A stretch of DNA of 64,000 bases from Pseudidiomarina indica (GTDB taxonomy: Bacteria > Pseudomonadota > Gammaproteobacteria > Enterobacterales > Alteromonadaceae). The translations under genes were made by a program, and so were the position numbers. The notes below the pieces were generated by a model. It was not told the origin of the DNA. It ran no database searches and saw nothing but the letters and a program-made list of their open reading frames with translations. Position 1 is the stretch's first letter; each line of letters starts with the position of its first letter. The stretch is from NCBI GenBank assembly GCA_029279945.1, contig JAJUHK010000004.1:62001-126000 (forward strand), read 5' to 3'. Shown in pieces: positions 29,279 to 39,019 of the stretch.

Positions 29279-29772
29279 TACTTAATACGTCGAACTCGCG
29301 TACGCGCGTTTAGGTCGGTACGACCCAAATAGTAAGCACTTAGTGCACCGCGCTCGATAAAATAGTTCGCTTTCGGGTCAAATGGGAAACCTTCACTGCT
29401 TGTTTGCTGCCACACTTGGCCATCGCTAGTCTCAATTTGCAATAACCCACGCATATCTTTGGAATACCGCACCACCGTAATAGCAATACGACTTGGGGCG
29501 TTATCAGCGTCCGTGGTATCGGCAACATGCTCACGACCAAACTCTGCAACTGCTGATGATGCCGCAGCTGTATCTGCCTGTGTTGGCGCTGGACCTTGAT
29601 AGGCAACTGCTTTGCCAGCTGCAAGATTATCGAAGCACACCAACCGCTCAAGCGGATTTTTAATTTGGGCACAGTACCCAAGTTGTTCTTCGACCGATTG
29701 CGCATTGGCGGCAGTACTACCTAACAACAGGTACATAGGTAGTAAGCCAACCATCAACGACTGCTTTTTCAT
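29278..29772 (-). CDS. secreted protein of unknown function between tatC and tatD
   Basis: 164 residues. A signal peptide (MKKQSLMVGLLPMYLLLGSTAANA) is followed by EEQLGYCAQIKNPLERLVCFDNLAAG. Its two Cys and RLxCFD pattern recall periplasmic proteins associated with type VI secretion (VasI/TagO-like) and similar domains. A low-complexity Ala/Thr stretch and a C-terminal part with GLLQIETSDGQVWQQ and YFIERGALSAYYLG follow. The two Cys could form a disulfide. The ATG at 29772 has CAGGGA upstream; the stop overlaps the tatD start (TAATG). It starts 4 bases after tatC ends, so it is co-transcribed with the Tat genes. Function unknown; the VasI-like resemblance is weak. Confidence 0.72.
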   Translation of the reverse strand: MKKQSLMVGLLPMYLLLGSTAANAQSVEEQLGYCAQIKNPLERLVCFDNLAAGKAVAYQGPAPTQADTAAASSAVAEFGREHVADTTDADNAPSRIAITVVRYSKDMRGLLQIETSDGQVWQQTSSEGFPFDPKANYFIERGALSAYYLGRTDLNARTRVRRIK

Positions 29773-29776
29773 AATA

Positions 29777-30514
29777 TTATCCCTGCGGTTGTTCTGATGT
29801 TGATTCAGGTGAATATAGACCTGCAATGAGCAAGCCAAGTTCAAATAAAAGACACATGGGTACTGCTAACAAAGTTTGCGAGATCACATCAGGTGGAGTT
29901 AGCAACATTCCCACGACAAAGGCACCGACGATAATATATGGTCGCTTAGCTCGCAAGGCTGCCACTGAGGTAACGCCAGTCCAGACCAGCAAAATAATGG
30001 CTATCGGGGTTTCAAATGCGATCCCAAACGCAACAAAAATGGTCAGTACAAAATCCAAATAAGCAGAGATATCAGTCGCCACCAATACACCTTCGGGCGC
30101 TGCTTTCACAAAGAAATTTAACGCGATCGGTAAGACGACAAAGTAAGCAAATGCCGCACCTGCATAAAATAACAACGTACTACTAAGCAGCAATGGCCAT
30201 ACCAACCGCTTTTCACGGCGATACAAGCCCGGTGCAATAAATGCCCAAAGCTGCCAGAGTAGATAAGGGACTGCAATGGCAAGGGCGACCACAAAGGCTA
30301 ATTTAAACGGTGTAAAAAACGGGGTGGCCACATCGGTGGCAATCATGGTAGCACCCTGTGGCAGACTCGACAGCAAGGGTTTGGCTAGGAGCTCATAGAG
30401 ATCATCAGCAAAGATTGCCGTACCAATGAATACTAATCCAATCGCCACCACGCTGCGTAAAATTCGGCGACGAAACTCAAGCAGGTGGTCGAGTAAGGGT
30501 GATTCATGACTCAT
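29777..30514 (-). CDS. tatC: Sec-independent protein translocase TatC
   Basis: 245 residues with six membrane segments. TatC, together with TatB, recognises twin-arginine signal peptides of folded proteins. Seen are the N-terminal HLLEFRRRILRS, the conserved first periplasmic loop (PLLSSLPQGATMIATDVATPFFTPFKLAF), FAYFVVLPIALNFF and a cytoplasmic RAKRPYIIVGAFVVGMLLTPPDVISQTLLAVPM segment. It overlaps the end of tatB by 11 bases. Confidence 0.97.
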   Translation of the reverse strand: MSHESPLLDHLLEFRRRILRSVVAIGLVFIGTAIFADDLYELLAKPLLSSLPQGATMIATDVATPFFTPFKLAFVVALAIAVPYLLWQLWAFIAPGLYRREKRLVWPLLLSSTLLFYAGAAFAYFVVLPIALNFFVKAAPEGVLVATDISAYLDFVLTIFVAFGIAFETPIAIILLVWTGVTSVAALRAKRPYIIVGAFVVGMLLTPPDVISQTLLAVPMCLLFELGLLIAGLYSPESTSEQPQG

Positions 30515-30854
30515 AAGTATCGCTATCGCCCTTTGGTTTATTCACTGTCGGTTGATTAGACTTGGCATAAGGGCGTTGAACTTGCTCGGCAGCACCACGC
30601 AATTCAGCAATAGAACGTTGTAACTCAGGTGGTAAGTTATCCATTCCCAGCTCTTCTGCCTTGCGTAGATGCTCGTGCAACTCTTTAACGCGCAACTCGT
30701 GATTAAGTTCACTCTGCACTTGGCTGGTGAATTGACGCACAGCTCGCACACCACGTTGCAGCGCTCGCAAGGCGCCAGGTAGTCGTTCTGGACCAACAAC
30801 CACTAATGCCAACAAAGCGCAAACAACGAGCTCCCAAAAGCCAATATCAAACAT
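30504..30854 (-). CDS. tatB: Sec-independent protein translocase TatB
   Basis: 116 residues. The N-terminal membrane helix and hinge are typical (MFDIGFWELVVCALLALVVVGPERLPG), followed by an amphipathic helix and a charged tail. It forms the substrate-receptor complex with TatC. It starts 2 bases after tatA ends. The tail is shorter than in E. coli TatB (171 residues), which is common. Confidence 0.94.
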   Translation of the reverse strand: MFDIGFWELVVCALLALVVVGPERLPGALRALQRGVRAVRQFTSQVQSELNHELRVKELHEHLRKAEELGMDNLPPELQRSIAELRGAAEQVQRPYAKSNQPTVNKPKGDSDTYES

Positions 30855-30856
30855 GA

Positions 30857-31072
30857 TTAGTCACTATGTTGTTTCGACTCGGCTGACTCTTTTTTTTGCG
30901 TTAACTCTGGTGCGTCTTTTGTAGCCGGTTCGGACTCATCAGAGACGGCTTTTTTAAAGCCTTTCACCGCTGACCCTAAATCACTACCAATACTACGCAA
31001 CCGTTTGGTTCCAAACAGCAGCACCACAATGACTAATACAATAAGTAATTGCCAAATACTAATTCCACCCAT
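30857..31072 (-). CDS. tatA: Sec-independent protein translocase TatA
   Basis: 71 residues. [21 protein letters not shown] is the short membrane helix, followed by [21 protein letters not shown] (FGTK hinge and amphipathic helix) and an acidic/basic tail. It multimerises into the transport pathway for folded twin-arginine substrates. It is first of tatABC, 12 bases after ubiB. Confidence 0.95.
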   Translation of the reverse strand: MGGISIWQLLIVLVIVVLLFGTKRLRSIGSDLGSAVKGFKKAVSDESEPATKDAPELTQKKESAESKQHSD

Positions 31073-31084
31073 GTCATTACCTCG

Positions 31085-32734
31085 TTACTTAATTCTCGCT
31101 CGGTACCACAAACCAACGCCGCAAAGTACCGTTGCCCCTGCTGCTAATGCAACCAACCAAGTGGGCTGGCGTGCGACAAATAAAATCGTAGTACTTAATA
31201 ATAATGCACCGCTAACAACAGCTAATGCTATCGTCCTAAGCTGTTGCTGTTGGTTATTACGAATGACTGTCAACAAACGCTGCTGCTGCTCCATATGAGC
31301 CCGATGGTTGCGTAGCACATCGTAAAGTAAATTGGGCATTTCTGGCAGTTTTTCGCCCCAAAATGGTGCATTTTCTTTAATTGATCGTACCACCGCGCGC
31401 CAACCTAATTGCTCTTGCATCCACCGTTCTAAAAACGGCTTAGCGGTTTTCCATAAGTCCAGCTGCGGATAAAGAGTACGCCCCAAGCCTTCCACGTACA
31501 ATAGAGTTTTTTGCAATAATACCAGTTGCGGTTGTACTTCCATTTCAAAGCGACGGGCGGTGTTAAATAAATGCACCAACACATGGCCAAACGAGATTTC
31601 AGCGAGCGGTTTATTAAAAATAGGCTCACACACTGTGCGAATTGCCGATTCAAACTCTTCCACGTTTATGTGTGCAGGTACCCAACCGGAATCAACGTGT
31701 AGCTCAGCAACTTTGCGATAATCACGGTTAAAAAATGCAAGAAAGTTTTCTGCTAAATAGCGTTTATCATCGCGATTTAAGGTGCCGACAATACCAAAGT
31801 CGATACCTAAATAGCTTGGGTCACTCGGATTTTCTCGGGATACGAAAATGTTGCCAGGATGCATGTCAGCGTGGAAAAAACTGTCACGGAAGACTTGGGT
31901 GAAAAAGACTTCCACCCCCCGTTCCGCCAGTAATTTCATATTCACACCAAGCTCGGTTAACGTCTCTACATCGCTGACTGGAATTCCATCAATGCGCTCC
32001 ATCACCATCACATTGTGACGGCCATAATCGCTGTAGACTTTCGGAATGTACAATAATGGTGAGTTGTCAAAGTTACGTCGAAGCTGAATCGCATTACCAG
32101 CTTCACGTAGCAAATCCAACTCATCAAGTAGTGTTTTTCGGTACTCGTTCACCACTTCTTCAGGTTTAAGGCGCCGACCGTCGGGTAAATGACGTGCAAT
32201 CACTCGTGCTAACGTTTCCATTAACCGTAGATCAGCATCAATCGCGGCACGGATATCAGGACGGATAACCTTAATCACCACGGCAGTGCCTGCATCGGGG
32301 CCACTTTTTAAGGTAGCGGTGTGTACTTGCGCGATTGAGGCAGACGCTAGCGGTTGTACGGAAAAATCAGCAAAAACTTCAGCGATATCGCGCACCCCTA
32401 GTGCCTGCTCAATCAACTGTTGTGCTTGCTCACCGGGGAAAGCTTTGACTTTGTCTTGCAACATCGCCAATTCGTTGGCAATATCTGCGGGCAATAAATC
32501 GCGACGAGTGGACAGCATCTGGCCGAGTTTAATCCACACTGGACCGAGTGATTCTAATGCTAAGCGCAATCGGGTACCGGGGGCTTTATCACGATGCTGA
32601 TTGCGGATCCAAAATAAGCCAAAACGCCCGGCTCTTAACGTCCAAGGTAACCAGCGCGCAGGAACAATTTCATCCAAGCCATAGCTGAGGAAGGTTCGAG
32701 TGATTTGATACACACGACGAATGCGTTGACTCAC
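31085..32734 (-). CDS. ubiB: ubiquinone biosynthesis regulatory kinase-like protein UbiB
   Basis: 549 residues, near the E. coli length. It is an ADCK/UbiB-type atypical kinase-like ATPase needed for ubiquinone synthesis. Typical family motifs are [15 protein letters not shown] (the KxGQ motif), [11 protein letters not shown] (Ala-rich nucleotide loop), [25 protein letters not shown] and LGIDFGIVG, and there are two C-terminal membrane helices. Its start overlaps the ubiJ stop by 4 bases. Confidence 0.97.
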   Translation of the reverse strand: MSQRIRRVYQITRTFLSYGLDEIVPARWLPWTLRAGRFGLFWIRNQHRDKAPGTRLRLALESLGPVWIKLGQMLSTRRDLLPADIANELAMLQDKVKAFPGEQAQQLIEQALGVRDIAEVFADFSVQPLASASIAQVHTATLKSGPDAGTAVVIKVIRPDIRAAIDADLRLMETLARVIARHLPDGRRLKPEEVVNEYRKTLLDELDLLREAGNAIQLRRNFDNSPLLYIPKVYSDYGRHNVMVMERIDGIPVSDVETLTELGVNMKLLAERGVEVFFTQVFRDSFFHADMHPGNIFVSRENPSDPSYLGIDFGIVGTLNRDDKRYLAENFLAFFNRDYRKVAELHVDSGWVPAHINVEEFESAIRTVCEPIFNKPLAEISFGHVLVHLFNTARRFEMEVQPQLVLLQKTLLYVEGLGRTLYPQLDLWKTAKPFLERWMQEQLGWRAVVRSIKENAPFWGEKLPEMPNLLYDVLRNHRAHMEQQQRLLTVIRNNQQQQLRTIALAVVSGALLLSTTILFVARQPTWLVALAAGATVLCGVGLWYRARIK

Positions 32735-33357
32735 GATATATTTCCTTTCCAGCTAGTTGCCCGCACTGTTTGCAGGTCACGCTCCATGCGGTCACAGCGC
32801 GCTCGCAGCTGTTGAATCTGTTGCTGAAATAATTCAAATTCCGCACGACTGACCAATATTTGCTTTTCTTCAATCAGGACATCACGAACCCAAGCTTGTT
32901 GATCAGCTAAGGTCTGTTCCAGCCATTTCCGACCGCGCTGGAACGCTTGGCTTAAAAAGTATGCCGGCACATCGCCAATTCGCTGCGATAGTTGCTCTTC
33001 CCAATCAATATCAAGCTCGGTAAATAATCGGCTTAGGCGCTGCGCCAACATGGGATCACCTTCAATGTCCAGCGCCCCAGCCTTAATCAAGCGCGTAATA
33101 TTTGCCGTATCGCGCAGCTCTGGTAACACTGCGAGCCGAGTGATGATATGGCAATCAACAGCATCATTATCGACCCAACTCATCAAGATGCGATCAGCCA
33201 CAACAGTCACCGTCAACGGTTGACCCAATTCACTGAGGGTAACTCGCACGCGGGTATCTGCCAACTGCTGTAAGCGTTCAGCTGAACTATCGTCGAGGCT
33301 AATAATATGGTTTGTAAAACCCTCGACCACTATGGTGGGGAGAACGCGCCAAACCAT
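32731..33357 (-). CDS. ubiJ: ubiquinone biosynthesis accessory factor UbiJ
   Basis: 208 residues. The N-terminal half is an SCP2-type lipid-binding domain (residues about 15-115) and the C-terminal end is a coiled coil ([22 protein letters not shown]). UbiJ (YigP) works with UbiK to hold lipid intermediates for the soluble Ubi complex. The position between ubiE and ubiB is diagnostic. Start and stop overlap both neighbours (TAATG with ubiE, ATGA-type with ubiB). Confidence 0.93.
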   Translation of the reverse strand: MVWRVLPTIVVEGFTNHIISLDDSSAERLQQLADTRVRVTLSELGQPLTVTVVADRILMSWVDNDAVDCHIITRLAVLPELRDTANITRLIKAGALDIEGDPMLAQRLSRLFTELDIDWEEQLSQRIGDVPAYFLSQAFQRGRKWLEQTLADQQAWVRDVLIEEKQILVSRAEFELFQQQIQQLRARCDRMERDLQTVRATSWKGNIS

Positions 33358-34112
33358 TAGAATTTGAATCCTCGATGTAGCGCAACAATCCCGCCAGTCA
33401 AATTATCGTAGGTCACCATGTCGTAACCAGCTTGTTCCATCATCCCCTTCAATGTTTCCTGATCGGGGTGCATCCGAATCGACTCTGCCAAGTATTGATA
33501 ACTATCGGCATCACCAGCAACGATTTGCCCCATTTTCGGTAACACCTTGAATGAGTAAAAATCATACGCTTGGTTGAGTAACGGCTGAATCGGCTTGGAA
33601 AACTCTAAAACCAGTAACCGGCCACCTGGCTTTAACACGCGAAACATGGATTCCAACGCCCGCTGTTTATCGGTCACATTCCGTAAACCAAAGGCTATGG
33701 TAATGATGTCAAAACTATCATCAGCGAATGGTAATTCTTCAGCGTTAGCTTGCACGTAGCGCACATTACCCACGATACCACGATTACGCAGTTTATCGCG
33801 CCCAACTTCTAGCATAGCGCTGTTAATATCAGCCAATACCACTTCACCGGTAGGACCAACTCGGCGCGAGAATTGCGCCGTTAAATCACCGGTACCACCG
33901 GCAATATCGAGCACCCGCATACCACTTCTAACACCACTACAATCAATGGTATAGCGCTTCCACAAGCGATGAATCCCAAACGACATTAAATCATTCATGA
34001 CATCGTATTTTTGCGCCACTGAGTGGAACACGTTAGCGACCATATGTTGCTTTTCCGACTTAGCAACCTGTTTGTACCCGAAATCTATTGTTTCTTGATT
34101 GGAGTCTTTCAT
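33357..34112 (-). CDS. ubiE: ubiquinone/menaquinone C-methyltransferase UbiE
   Basis: 251 residues, the same as E. coli UbiE. An S-adenosylmethionine-dependent class I methyltransferase acting on demethylmenaquinol and on 2-polyprenyl-6-methoxy-benzoquinol. Motifs: [36 protein letters not shown] (SAM motif I), [20 protein letters not shown] and [12 protein letters not shown]. The frame opens at 34139, but the ATG at 34112 has AAAAGG about 8 bases upstream and gives the E. coli-like N-terminus ([13 protein letters not shown]). Confidence 0.97.
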   Translation of the reverse strand: MKDSNQETIDFGYKQVAKSEKQHMVANVFHSVAQKYDVMNDLMSFGIHRLWKRYTIDCSGVRSGMRVLDIAGGTGDLTAQFSRRVGPTGEVVLADINSAMLEVGRDKLRNRGIVGNVRYVQANAEELPFADDSFDIITIAFGLRNVTDKQRALESMFRVLKPGGRLLVLEFSKPIQPLLNQAYDFYSFKVLPKMGQIVAGDADSYQYLAESIRMHPDQETLKGMMEQAGYDMVTYDNLTGGIVALHRGFKF

Positions 34113-34154
34113 GATTAAACCTTTTAATGCATCTGCCATTAGTGTACTACGAAA

Positions 34155-36236
34155 TCACACTTGCGCGTAGTGATCACGTCGAGGTAACCAACGTTCGATC
34201 AATGCTTCGGCAGTTTGTGGATAGTGCTCCCACAGACGCAATGCTAGCTGATGCGCGGTAGCCACCAAGTCGCCATGCTTAGTTAAGTCCGCCACCTTCA
34301 TTTCAGCGATACCCGTTTGCCGTTGTCCCAACAATTCACCGGGACCGCGCAATTCCAAATCACGCTGGGCAATCACAAATCCGTCATTGCTTTCCCGCAA
34401 CACTGCTAACCGCTGCATAGCAGTTTTTGAAAGCGGCGCATGATACAACAGGACACAGTGACTCGCGGTAGCACCTCTACCAACGCGCCCACGCAACTGG
34501 TGCAGTTGCGCTAAACCGAGGCGCTCGGGGTTCTCAATGATCATTAAACTGGCATTAGGAACATCAACACCAACCTCAATTACTGTCGTCGCGACCAACA
34601 AATCTAACTCATGCGCTTTAAACGCCTGCATGACTGCTTCTTTTTCTGTACTTTTCAGCCGTCCATGCACCAAGCCAATCCGTAGTTCAGGTAACATCTG
34701 CTGTAATTGTTGAGCGGTATCTTCTGCCGCCTGACATTGCAACACCTCTGACTCTTCAATGAGCGTACAGACCCAGTACGCTTGCGAGCCCTGCTCACGA
34801 CACACATGAAGCACCCTCTCGATAACATCTGCCCGGCGGGTATCAGGTATGGCTACGGTAGTCACTGGCGTGCGGCCGGGGGGCAGTTCATCAATGATAG
34901 ACGTAGCTAAATCGGCATAGGCTGTCATCGCTAATGTGCGTGGAATGGGGGTTGCAGTCATAATCAATTGATGCGGTTGGTAACCTTGGGTCACGCCTTT
35001 TTGCCGTAACTCAAGCCGCTGGTGAACACCAAAGCGGTGCTGCTCATCGATAATCACTAATGCCAAACGGTGGTATTCCACATCCGCTTGAAATAAAGCG
35101 TGGGTACCCACGACCACTTGGATCTGCCCAGCTTTTAATTGGTTTAAGGTTTCGAGTCTATCTTTCGCGCGTTGCTTGCCAGCGAGCCAACCGACTTGGA
35201 TCCCAAGTGGTTCAAACCATTGTCCGAATGTCAGCGCATGTTGCTCTGCTAAAATTTCAGTGGGTGCCATAATGGCCACTTGAAACCCGTGGCCAACGGC
35301 AGTGAGTGCGGCTAAAGCGGCAACCAAAGTTTTACCTGACCCGACATCCCCCTGCACTAGCCGCATCATGGGATAATCGCGTGTGAGATCCTGCTGAATT
35401 TCGGTGGTTACACGCTGCTGCGCAGCGGTGGGGGTAAAGGGCAGCTGCGCTAAAAACTGCTGTTGTAAAGAACAATTTATGGGCATCGGGTAGGCTCGAT
35501 GGGCCTGTTTTACCGCTCGTAGTTTCAATAAGCTCAGTTGATGCGCCAACAGCTCTTCAGTAGCTAAACGCTTTTGCGCAGGGTGAGTCCCATCCAATAA
35601 CTGCGCTTGATTCACATCCACTGGCGGCCGGTGCAATAACCGAATAGCAGCCACCAAACTCATCCCTTCCGGCTGTAACGCAGGAGGTAACAACTCCGCT
35701 ATCGTTTGCTCATTCAAGTAAGTTAGCGCTTGCTCACTGAGCTTGCGCAATGTCGCCTGATGAACTCCCTCAGTGGCTGGATAAACAGGTGTTAAGGTGT
35801 CATCGAGATTAATTTCGGCCCCTGGTTTGAGGATTTTATATTCAGGGTGAATCATATCCGGACCCTGCAATCCGGACCGCACCTCACCAAACAGTTGCAA
35901 CCGGGTACCAGCTGCAAGTTGTTTGAGTTGTGCAGCAGAGAATTGAAAAAAGACCACGTTCAAAACGCCGGTGTCATCACGCACGCGCACTTTTAATAAC
36001 CGCCGACGGCCATAGCTAATCTCGCTACTAACTACCTCGGCGATTACGGTCGCACTGGTGCCCGGCACTAAAGTGGCGATAGGATATACCCGAGAACGAT
36101 CTTCATAACGCAGCGGTAGGTGGAACAATACATCTTGTACCGACACCAACCCCAACTTACCAAGTCGCTCTGCGAGCTTGTCGCCAACGCCTTTTAAGGT
36201 CGTGATAGGTATTCGATGTAAGCTACCAGTGGTCAT
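34155..36236 (-). CDS. recG: ATP-dependent DNA helicase RecG
   Basis: 693 residues, exactly the E. coli length. It remodels stalled forks and branch-migrates Holliday junctions. The wedge (OB-fold) domain covers about residues 20-160; helicase motifs follow: RLVQGDVGSGKT, APTEILAEQHA, VIIDEQHRFGVHQR, MTATPIPRTLA, VHGRLKSTEKE and QLRGRVGRG. The frame is open to 36332, but ATG 36236 overlaps the trmH stop (ATGA) and starts the normal N-terminus. It lies 42 bases upstream of ubiE. Confidence 0.97.
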   Translation of the reverse strand: MTTGSLHRIPITTLKGVGDKLAERLGKLGLVSVQDVLFHLPLRYEDRSRVYPIATLVPGTSATVIAEVVSSEISYGRRRLLKVRVRDDTGVLNVVFFQFSAAQLKQLAAGTRLQLFGEVRSGLQGPDMIHPEYKILKPGAEINLDDTLTPVYPATEGVHQATLRKLSEQALTYLNEQTIAELLPPALQPEGMSLVAAIRLLHRPPVDVNQAQLLDGTHPAQKRLATEELLAHQLSLLKLRAVKQAHRAYPMPINCSLQQQFLAQLPFTPTAAQQRVTTEIQQDLTRDYPMMRLVQGDVGSGKTLVAALAALTAVGHGFQVAIMAPTEILAEQHALTFGQWFEPLGIQVGWLAGKQRAKDRLETLNQLKAGQIQVVVGTHALFQADVEYHRLALVIIDEQHRFGVHQRLELRQKGVTQGYQPHQLIMTATPIPRTLAMTAYADLATSIIDELPPGRTPVTTVAIPDTRRADVIERVLHVCREQGSQAYWVCTLIEESEVLQCQAAEDTAQQLQQMLPELRIGLVHGRLKSTEKEAVMQAFKAHELDLLVATTVIEVGVDVPNASLMIIENPERLGLAQLHQLRGRVGRGATASHCVLLYHAPLSKTAMQRLAVLRESNDGFVIAQRDLELRGPGELLGQRQTGIAEMKVADLTKHGDLVATAHQLALRLWEHYPQTAEALIERWLPRRDHYAQV

Positions 36237-36919
36237 GGTTTCGCGCTCCGTATTTGCTCCCACCAACGCGCATCCGCATTTATTTCGCCCTGCTCGTTTA
36301 ACGGTGGATATGGAATATTGTTTAAGCGACACAACCGCGCAAAAATGGGATGGCCGCCTTCAAACAGTACCCGTTGCCGTTCTATTTCGGACAACGTTGG
36401 ACGTTGATAGTAACCCGCAGCCTCACGCTGACGCTGTGCCTCATACAAAATCACCGCTGCTGCTACCGACACATTTAACGACTCGGCCATACCCACCATC
36501 GGAACTTTAATATGGTAATCAGCGGCGGCAATTGCTGCAGGAGTAACACCACGGCGTTCTTGTCCCAAAATAATCACCGTTGGTTTGGTGTAATCCACAC
36601 TCCGAAAATCCACTGCTTCTGGAGACAAGTGGGTAACCAAAACCTGTTGATCTTGTGCACGAAAATGTTCAAGTGCTGGCTCTAAGCCATCATGATGAAT
36701 GACTTTGACCCATTTCTCACTGCCTACTGCAGCACCTCGACTAAGACGAAATTGTTCGTCGTACCAGACCGCATGCACTTCGTGCAAGCCGACTGCGTCA
36801 GCCGTCCGCACTAAGGCGTTCAGATTATGATTTTTATGGACACTTTCTAAACATAACGTAAGATCTGGCTGTCGTTGATCCAATAGCTGAGAGATTCGTG
36901 CAAAACGCTCCGGCGACAT
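36233..36919 (-). CDS. trmH: tRNA (guanosine(18)-2'-O)-methyltransferase TrmH
   Basis: 228 residues of the SPOUT knot-fold family; methylates the ribose of G18 in tRNA. Motifs: CLESVHKNHNLNALVRTADAVG (motif 1 with the catalytic Arg), VIILGQERRGVTPAAI (motif 2) and IKVPMVGMAESLNVSVAAAVILYEA (motif 3). A GTG start at 36934 is open, but ATG 36919 gives the E. coli-like start (MSPERFARI). It is translationally coupled to recG. In E. coli it follows spoT; here spoT is about 6.5 kb away. Confidence 0.95.
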   Translation of the reverse strand: MSPERFARISQLLDQRQPDLTLCLESVHKNHNLNALVRTADAVGLHEVHAVWYDEQFRLSRGAAVGSEKWVKVIHHDGLEPALEHFRAQDQQVLVTHLSPEAVDFRSVDYTKPTVIILGQERRGVTPAAIAAADYHIKVPMVGMAESLNVSVAAAVILYEAQRQREAAGYYQRPTLSEIERQRVLFEGGHPIFARLCRLNNIPYPPLNEQGEINADARWWEQIRSAKP

Positions 36920-36967
36920 GATGAATTCCAACACACTCCAATGATAAATTAAGGCAAGTATAACGGC

Positions 36968-37612
36968 ATGCGTAAGTTAACCCTAGTGTTTGAACACCCT
37001 GATTTCTATATCATCGATAAACCAACAGGAGCGCCAATGCATGCCAATGACAACGAAAAAAGCGTCGTGCACCAGCTCAGTGCGCAGTTGAACGAACCGC
37101 TATGGCCGGTTCATCGGCTCGATACTCCCACTTCTGGGGCGCTCATGGTGGCACGTAGCGCCGCTGCAGCTGCCGCACTTGGCCACTTATTCGAACACCA
37201 ACAAATCACGAAATACTATCTTGCTATTGCCGCTGGCAAACCAAAAAAGAAGCAAGGCACCATTCGTGGTGATATGCAAAAAATACGACGTGGCAATTGG
37301 CGCTTATTGCACCAATACGATAACCCAGCGGTGACCCACTTCATCAGTTATTCACTGATTCCTGGCTATCGTTATTATGTGCTAAACCCGGTAACTGGAC
37401 GCACCCATCAATTGCGTGTTGCACTAAAAAGTTTAGGTACCCCAATTTGTGGTGATGACCGCTACGGTGGCGAGCCTATGGAGCATTTACACTTACACGC
37501 TTGGCGTCTGCAATTTGTCTATCTCGAGCAATGCTTCGATATTTCTGTACCATGGCCTCAGTACGGCCTGTTCATTGAATTACCTGAATACATAGCAATT
37601 CCCAAAAAATAG
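36968..37612 (+). CDS. RluA-family pseudouridine synthase (TIGR01621-like)
   Basis: 214 residues. The RluA-type catalytic motif HRLDTPTSGALMVA carries the Asp that attacks the uridine ring. Further conserved pieces are LVFEHPDFYIIDKPTGAPMH, KYYLAI, GRTHQLRVALKSLGTPICGDDRYGG and LHLHAWRL. There is no N-terminal S4 domain, so it belongs with the short RluA/TruC-like proteins rather than RluC or RluD. The target RNA is unknown; the TIGR01621 group has no firm substrate to my knowledge. It is divergent from trmH, with 48 bases between start codons. Confidence 0.88.
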   Translation: MRKLTLVFEHPDFYIIDKPTGAPMHANDNEKSVVHQLSAQLNEPLWPVHRLDTPTSGALMVARSAAAAAALGHLFEHQQITKYYLAIAAGKPKKKQGTIRGDMQKIRRGNWRLLHQYDNPAVTHFISYSLIPGYRYYVLNPVTGRTHQLRVALKSLGTPICGDDRYGGEPMEHLHLHAWRLQFVYLEQCFDISVPWPQYGLFIELPEYIAIPKK

Positions 37613-37669
37613 CGGCATACTCAAAGCAGTAGTGTTCACAAATTGTCCGACTGCAACAAGGGAATTACT

Positions 37670-38968
37670 ATGGTTAAACTTTCTATCCAACGCTTAGCAT
37701 TATTCGCAGCAGCGAGCCTGCTCACGACGACGGCCTATGCGCAGACACCTGTCTCCATCAGTGCCGAACTTGAGCAAAAGGTGATTGACTGGCGCCGTGA
37801 CATTCACCAGCATCCAGAGCTAGGGAATCGTGAATTTCGTACAGCTAAATTGGTTGCTGAACACCTCGAAAAACTAGGTTTAGAGGTTGAAACCGGTATT
37901 GCCTATACCGGTGTGGTCGGATTTCTAAAAGGTAGTAAGCCCGGCCCTACCGTTGCATTACGAGCCGACATGGATGCCTTACCAGTAACAGAACGTACCG
38001 ATGTTTCCTTTGCATCTAAGGTGGTAACAGAATATCGCGGTAAAGAAGTTGGTGTGATGCACGCTTGCGGCCATGATATTCACGTAGCGATGTTGATGGG
38101 TGCCGCAGAACAGCTCGCCGCCATGCGTGATGAACTAGCTGGCAATGTACTGTTTATCTTCCAACCAGCCGAAGAAGGGGCTCCTCCTGGTGAGGAAGGT
38201 GGTGCCGAACTCATGCTAAAAGAAGGTATTTTCAACAAATACAAACCAGAAGCGGTATTTGGCATTCACGTCTGGTCAGCAGGGAACACTGGCTATATTG
38301 GTTATCGTGAAGGCCCACTCATGGCGTCTTCCGATCGCTTTGAAATTTTTGTCAAAGGCAGACAAACGCACGGTTCACGCCCTTGGGCAGGAATCGACCC
38401 CATCGTTGCAGCGGGGCAAATTATTACCAATACCCAAAGCATCGTAGCGCGCCAAATTGACATTTCCAAAGCGCCAGCGGTTATTAGTTTTGGTGTTGTG
38501 GAAGGTGGTGTACGGAATAACATTATTCCCGATCAAGTGTATCTAGAAGGCACTATCCGAAACTTTGATATGGATAATCGGGCGAAAATCTTTAAGCATT
38601 TGGCCACCACCGCTGAAATGACTGCAAAAGCCTCAGGTGCTGAAGCTGATGTCCATATTCATGAGGGGTACCCAGTGACAATCAATAACCCAGAACTCAC
38701 TCGAAAAATGCTGCCTACCATGCAGCGTGTAGCGGGTGCCGACAAAGTACTCGTCGGTGATTTGGTTACAGGTGCGGAAGACTTCTCATTTTATGCGTTA
38801 GAAGTACCTGGACTGTTTGTCTTTTTAGGTGTCACCCCACCAGAGCAAGACGCACTCAAAGCACCAAGCAACCATTCGCCATATTTCTACGCCGATGAAG
38901 CTGCCTTTAAAACGGGCACTGAACTATTCATCAACTGGGTATTAGATTACGCCAATACCAGCAAATAA
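37670..38968 (+). CDS. exported M20-family amidohydrolase
   Basis: 432 residues. A Sec signal peptide (MVKLSIQRLALFAAASLLTTTAYA) is followed by an M20D peptidase/amidohydrolase like hippurate or IAA-amino-acid hydrolase. Metal-binding motifs are VALRADMDALPV, GVMHACGHDIHVAMLMG, QPAEEGAPPGEEGG and the late GAEDFSFYAL. The family cleaves N-acyl amino acids or aminoacyl conjugates; export suggests nutrient scavenging in the periplasm. ATG 37670 has AAGGGAA upstream. A GC-rich hairpin (38978-39004) follows. Confidence 0.92.
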   Translation: MVKLSIQRLALFAAASLLTTTAYAQTPVSISAELEQKVIDWRRDIHQHPELGNREFRTAKLVAEHLEKLGLEVETGIAYTGVVGFLKGSKPGPTVALRADMDALPVTERTDVSFASKVVTEYRGKEVGVMHACGHDIHVAMLMGAAEQLAAMRDELAGNVLFIFQPAEEGAPPGEEGGAELMLKEGIFNKYKPEAVFGIHVWSAGNTGYIGYREGPLMASSDRFEIFVKGRQTHGSRPWAGIDPIVAAGQIITNTQSIVARQIDISKAPAVISFGVVEGGVRNNIIPDQVYLEGTIRNFDMDNRAKIFKHLATTAEMTAKASGAEADVHIHEGYPVTINNPELTRKMLPTMQRVAGADKVLVGDLVTGAEDFSFYALEVPGLFVFLGVTPPEQDALKAPSNHSPYFYADEAAFKTGTELFINWVLDYANTSK

Positions 38969-38977
38969 GTGGTCGTT

Positions 38978-39004
38978 GACGCCCATCCAATATGGGCGGG
39001 CGTC
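38978..39004. terminator. imperfect hairpin between convergent genes
   Basis: GACGCCCAT pairs with ATGGGC...GTC around a 6-base loop, with an extra four-base GGGC bulge on the right arm. No T run follows, so a terminator role is only likely from position. Confidence 0.35.
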
Positions 39005-39019
39005 ATTGTTACCGCGCTC

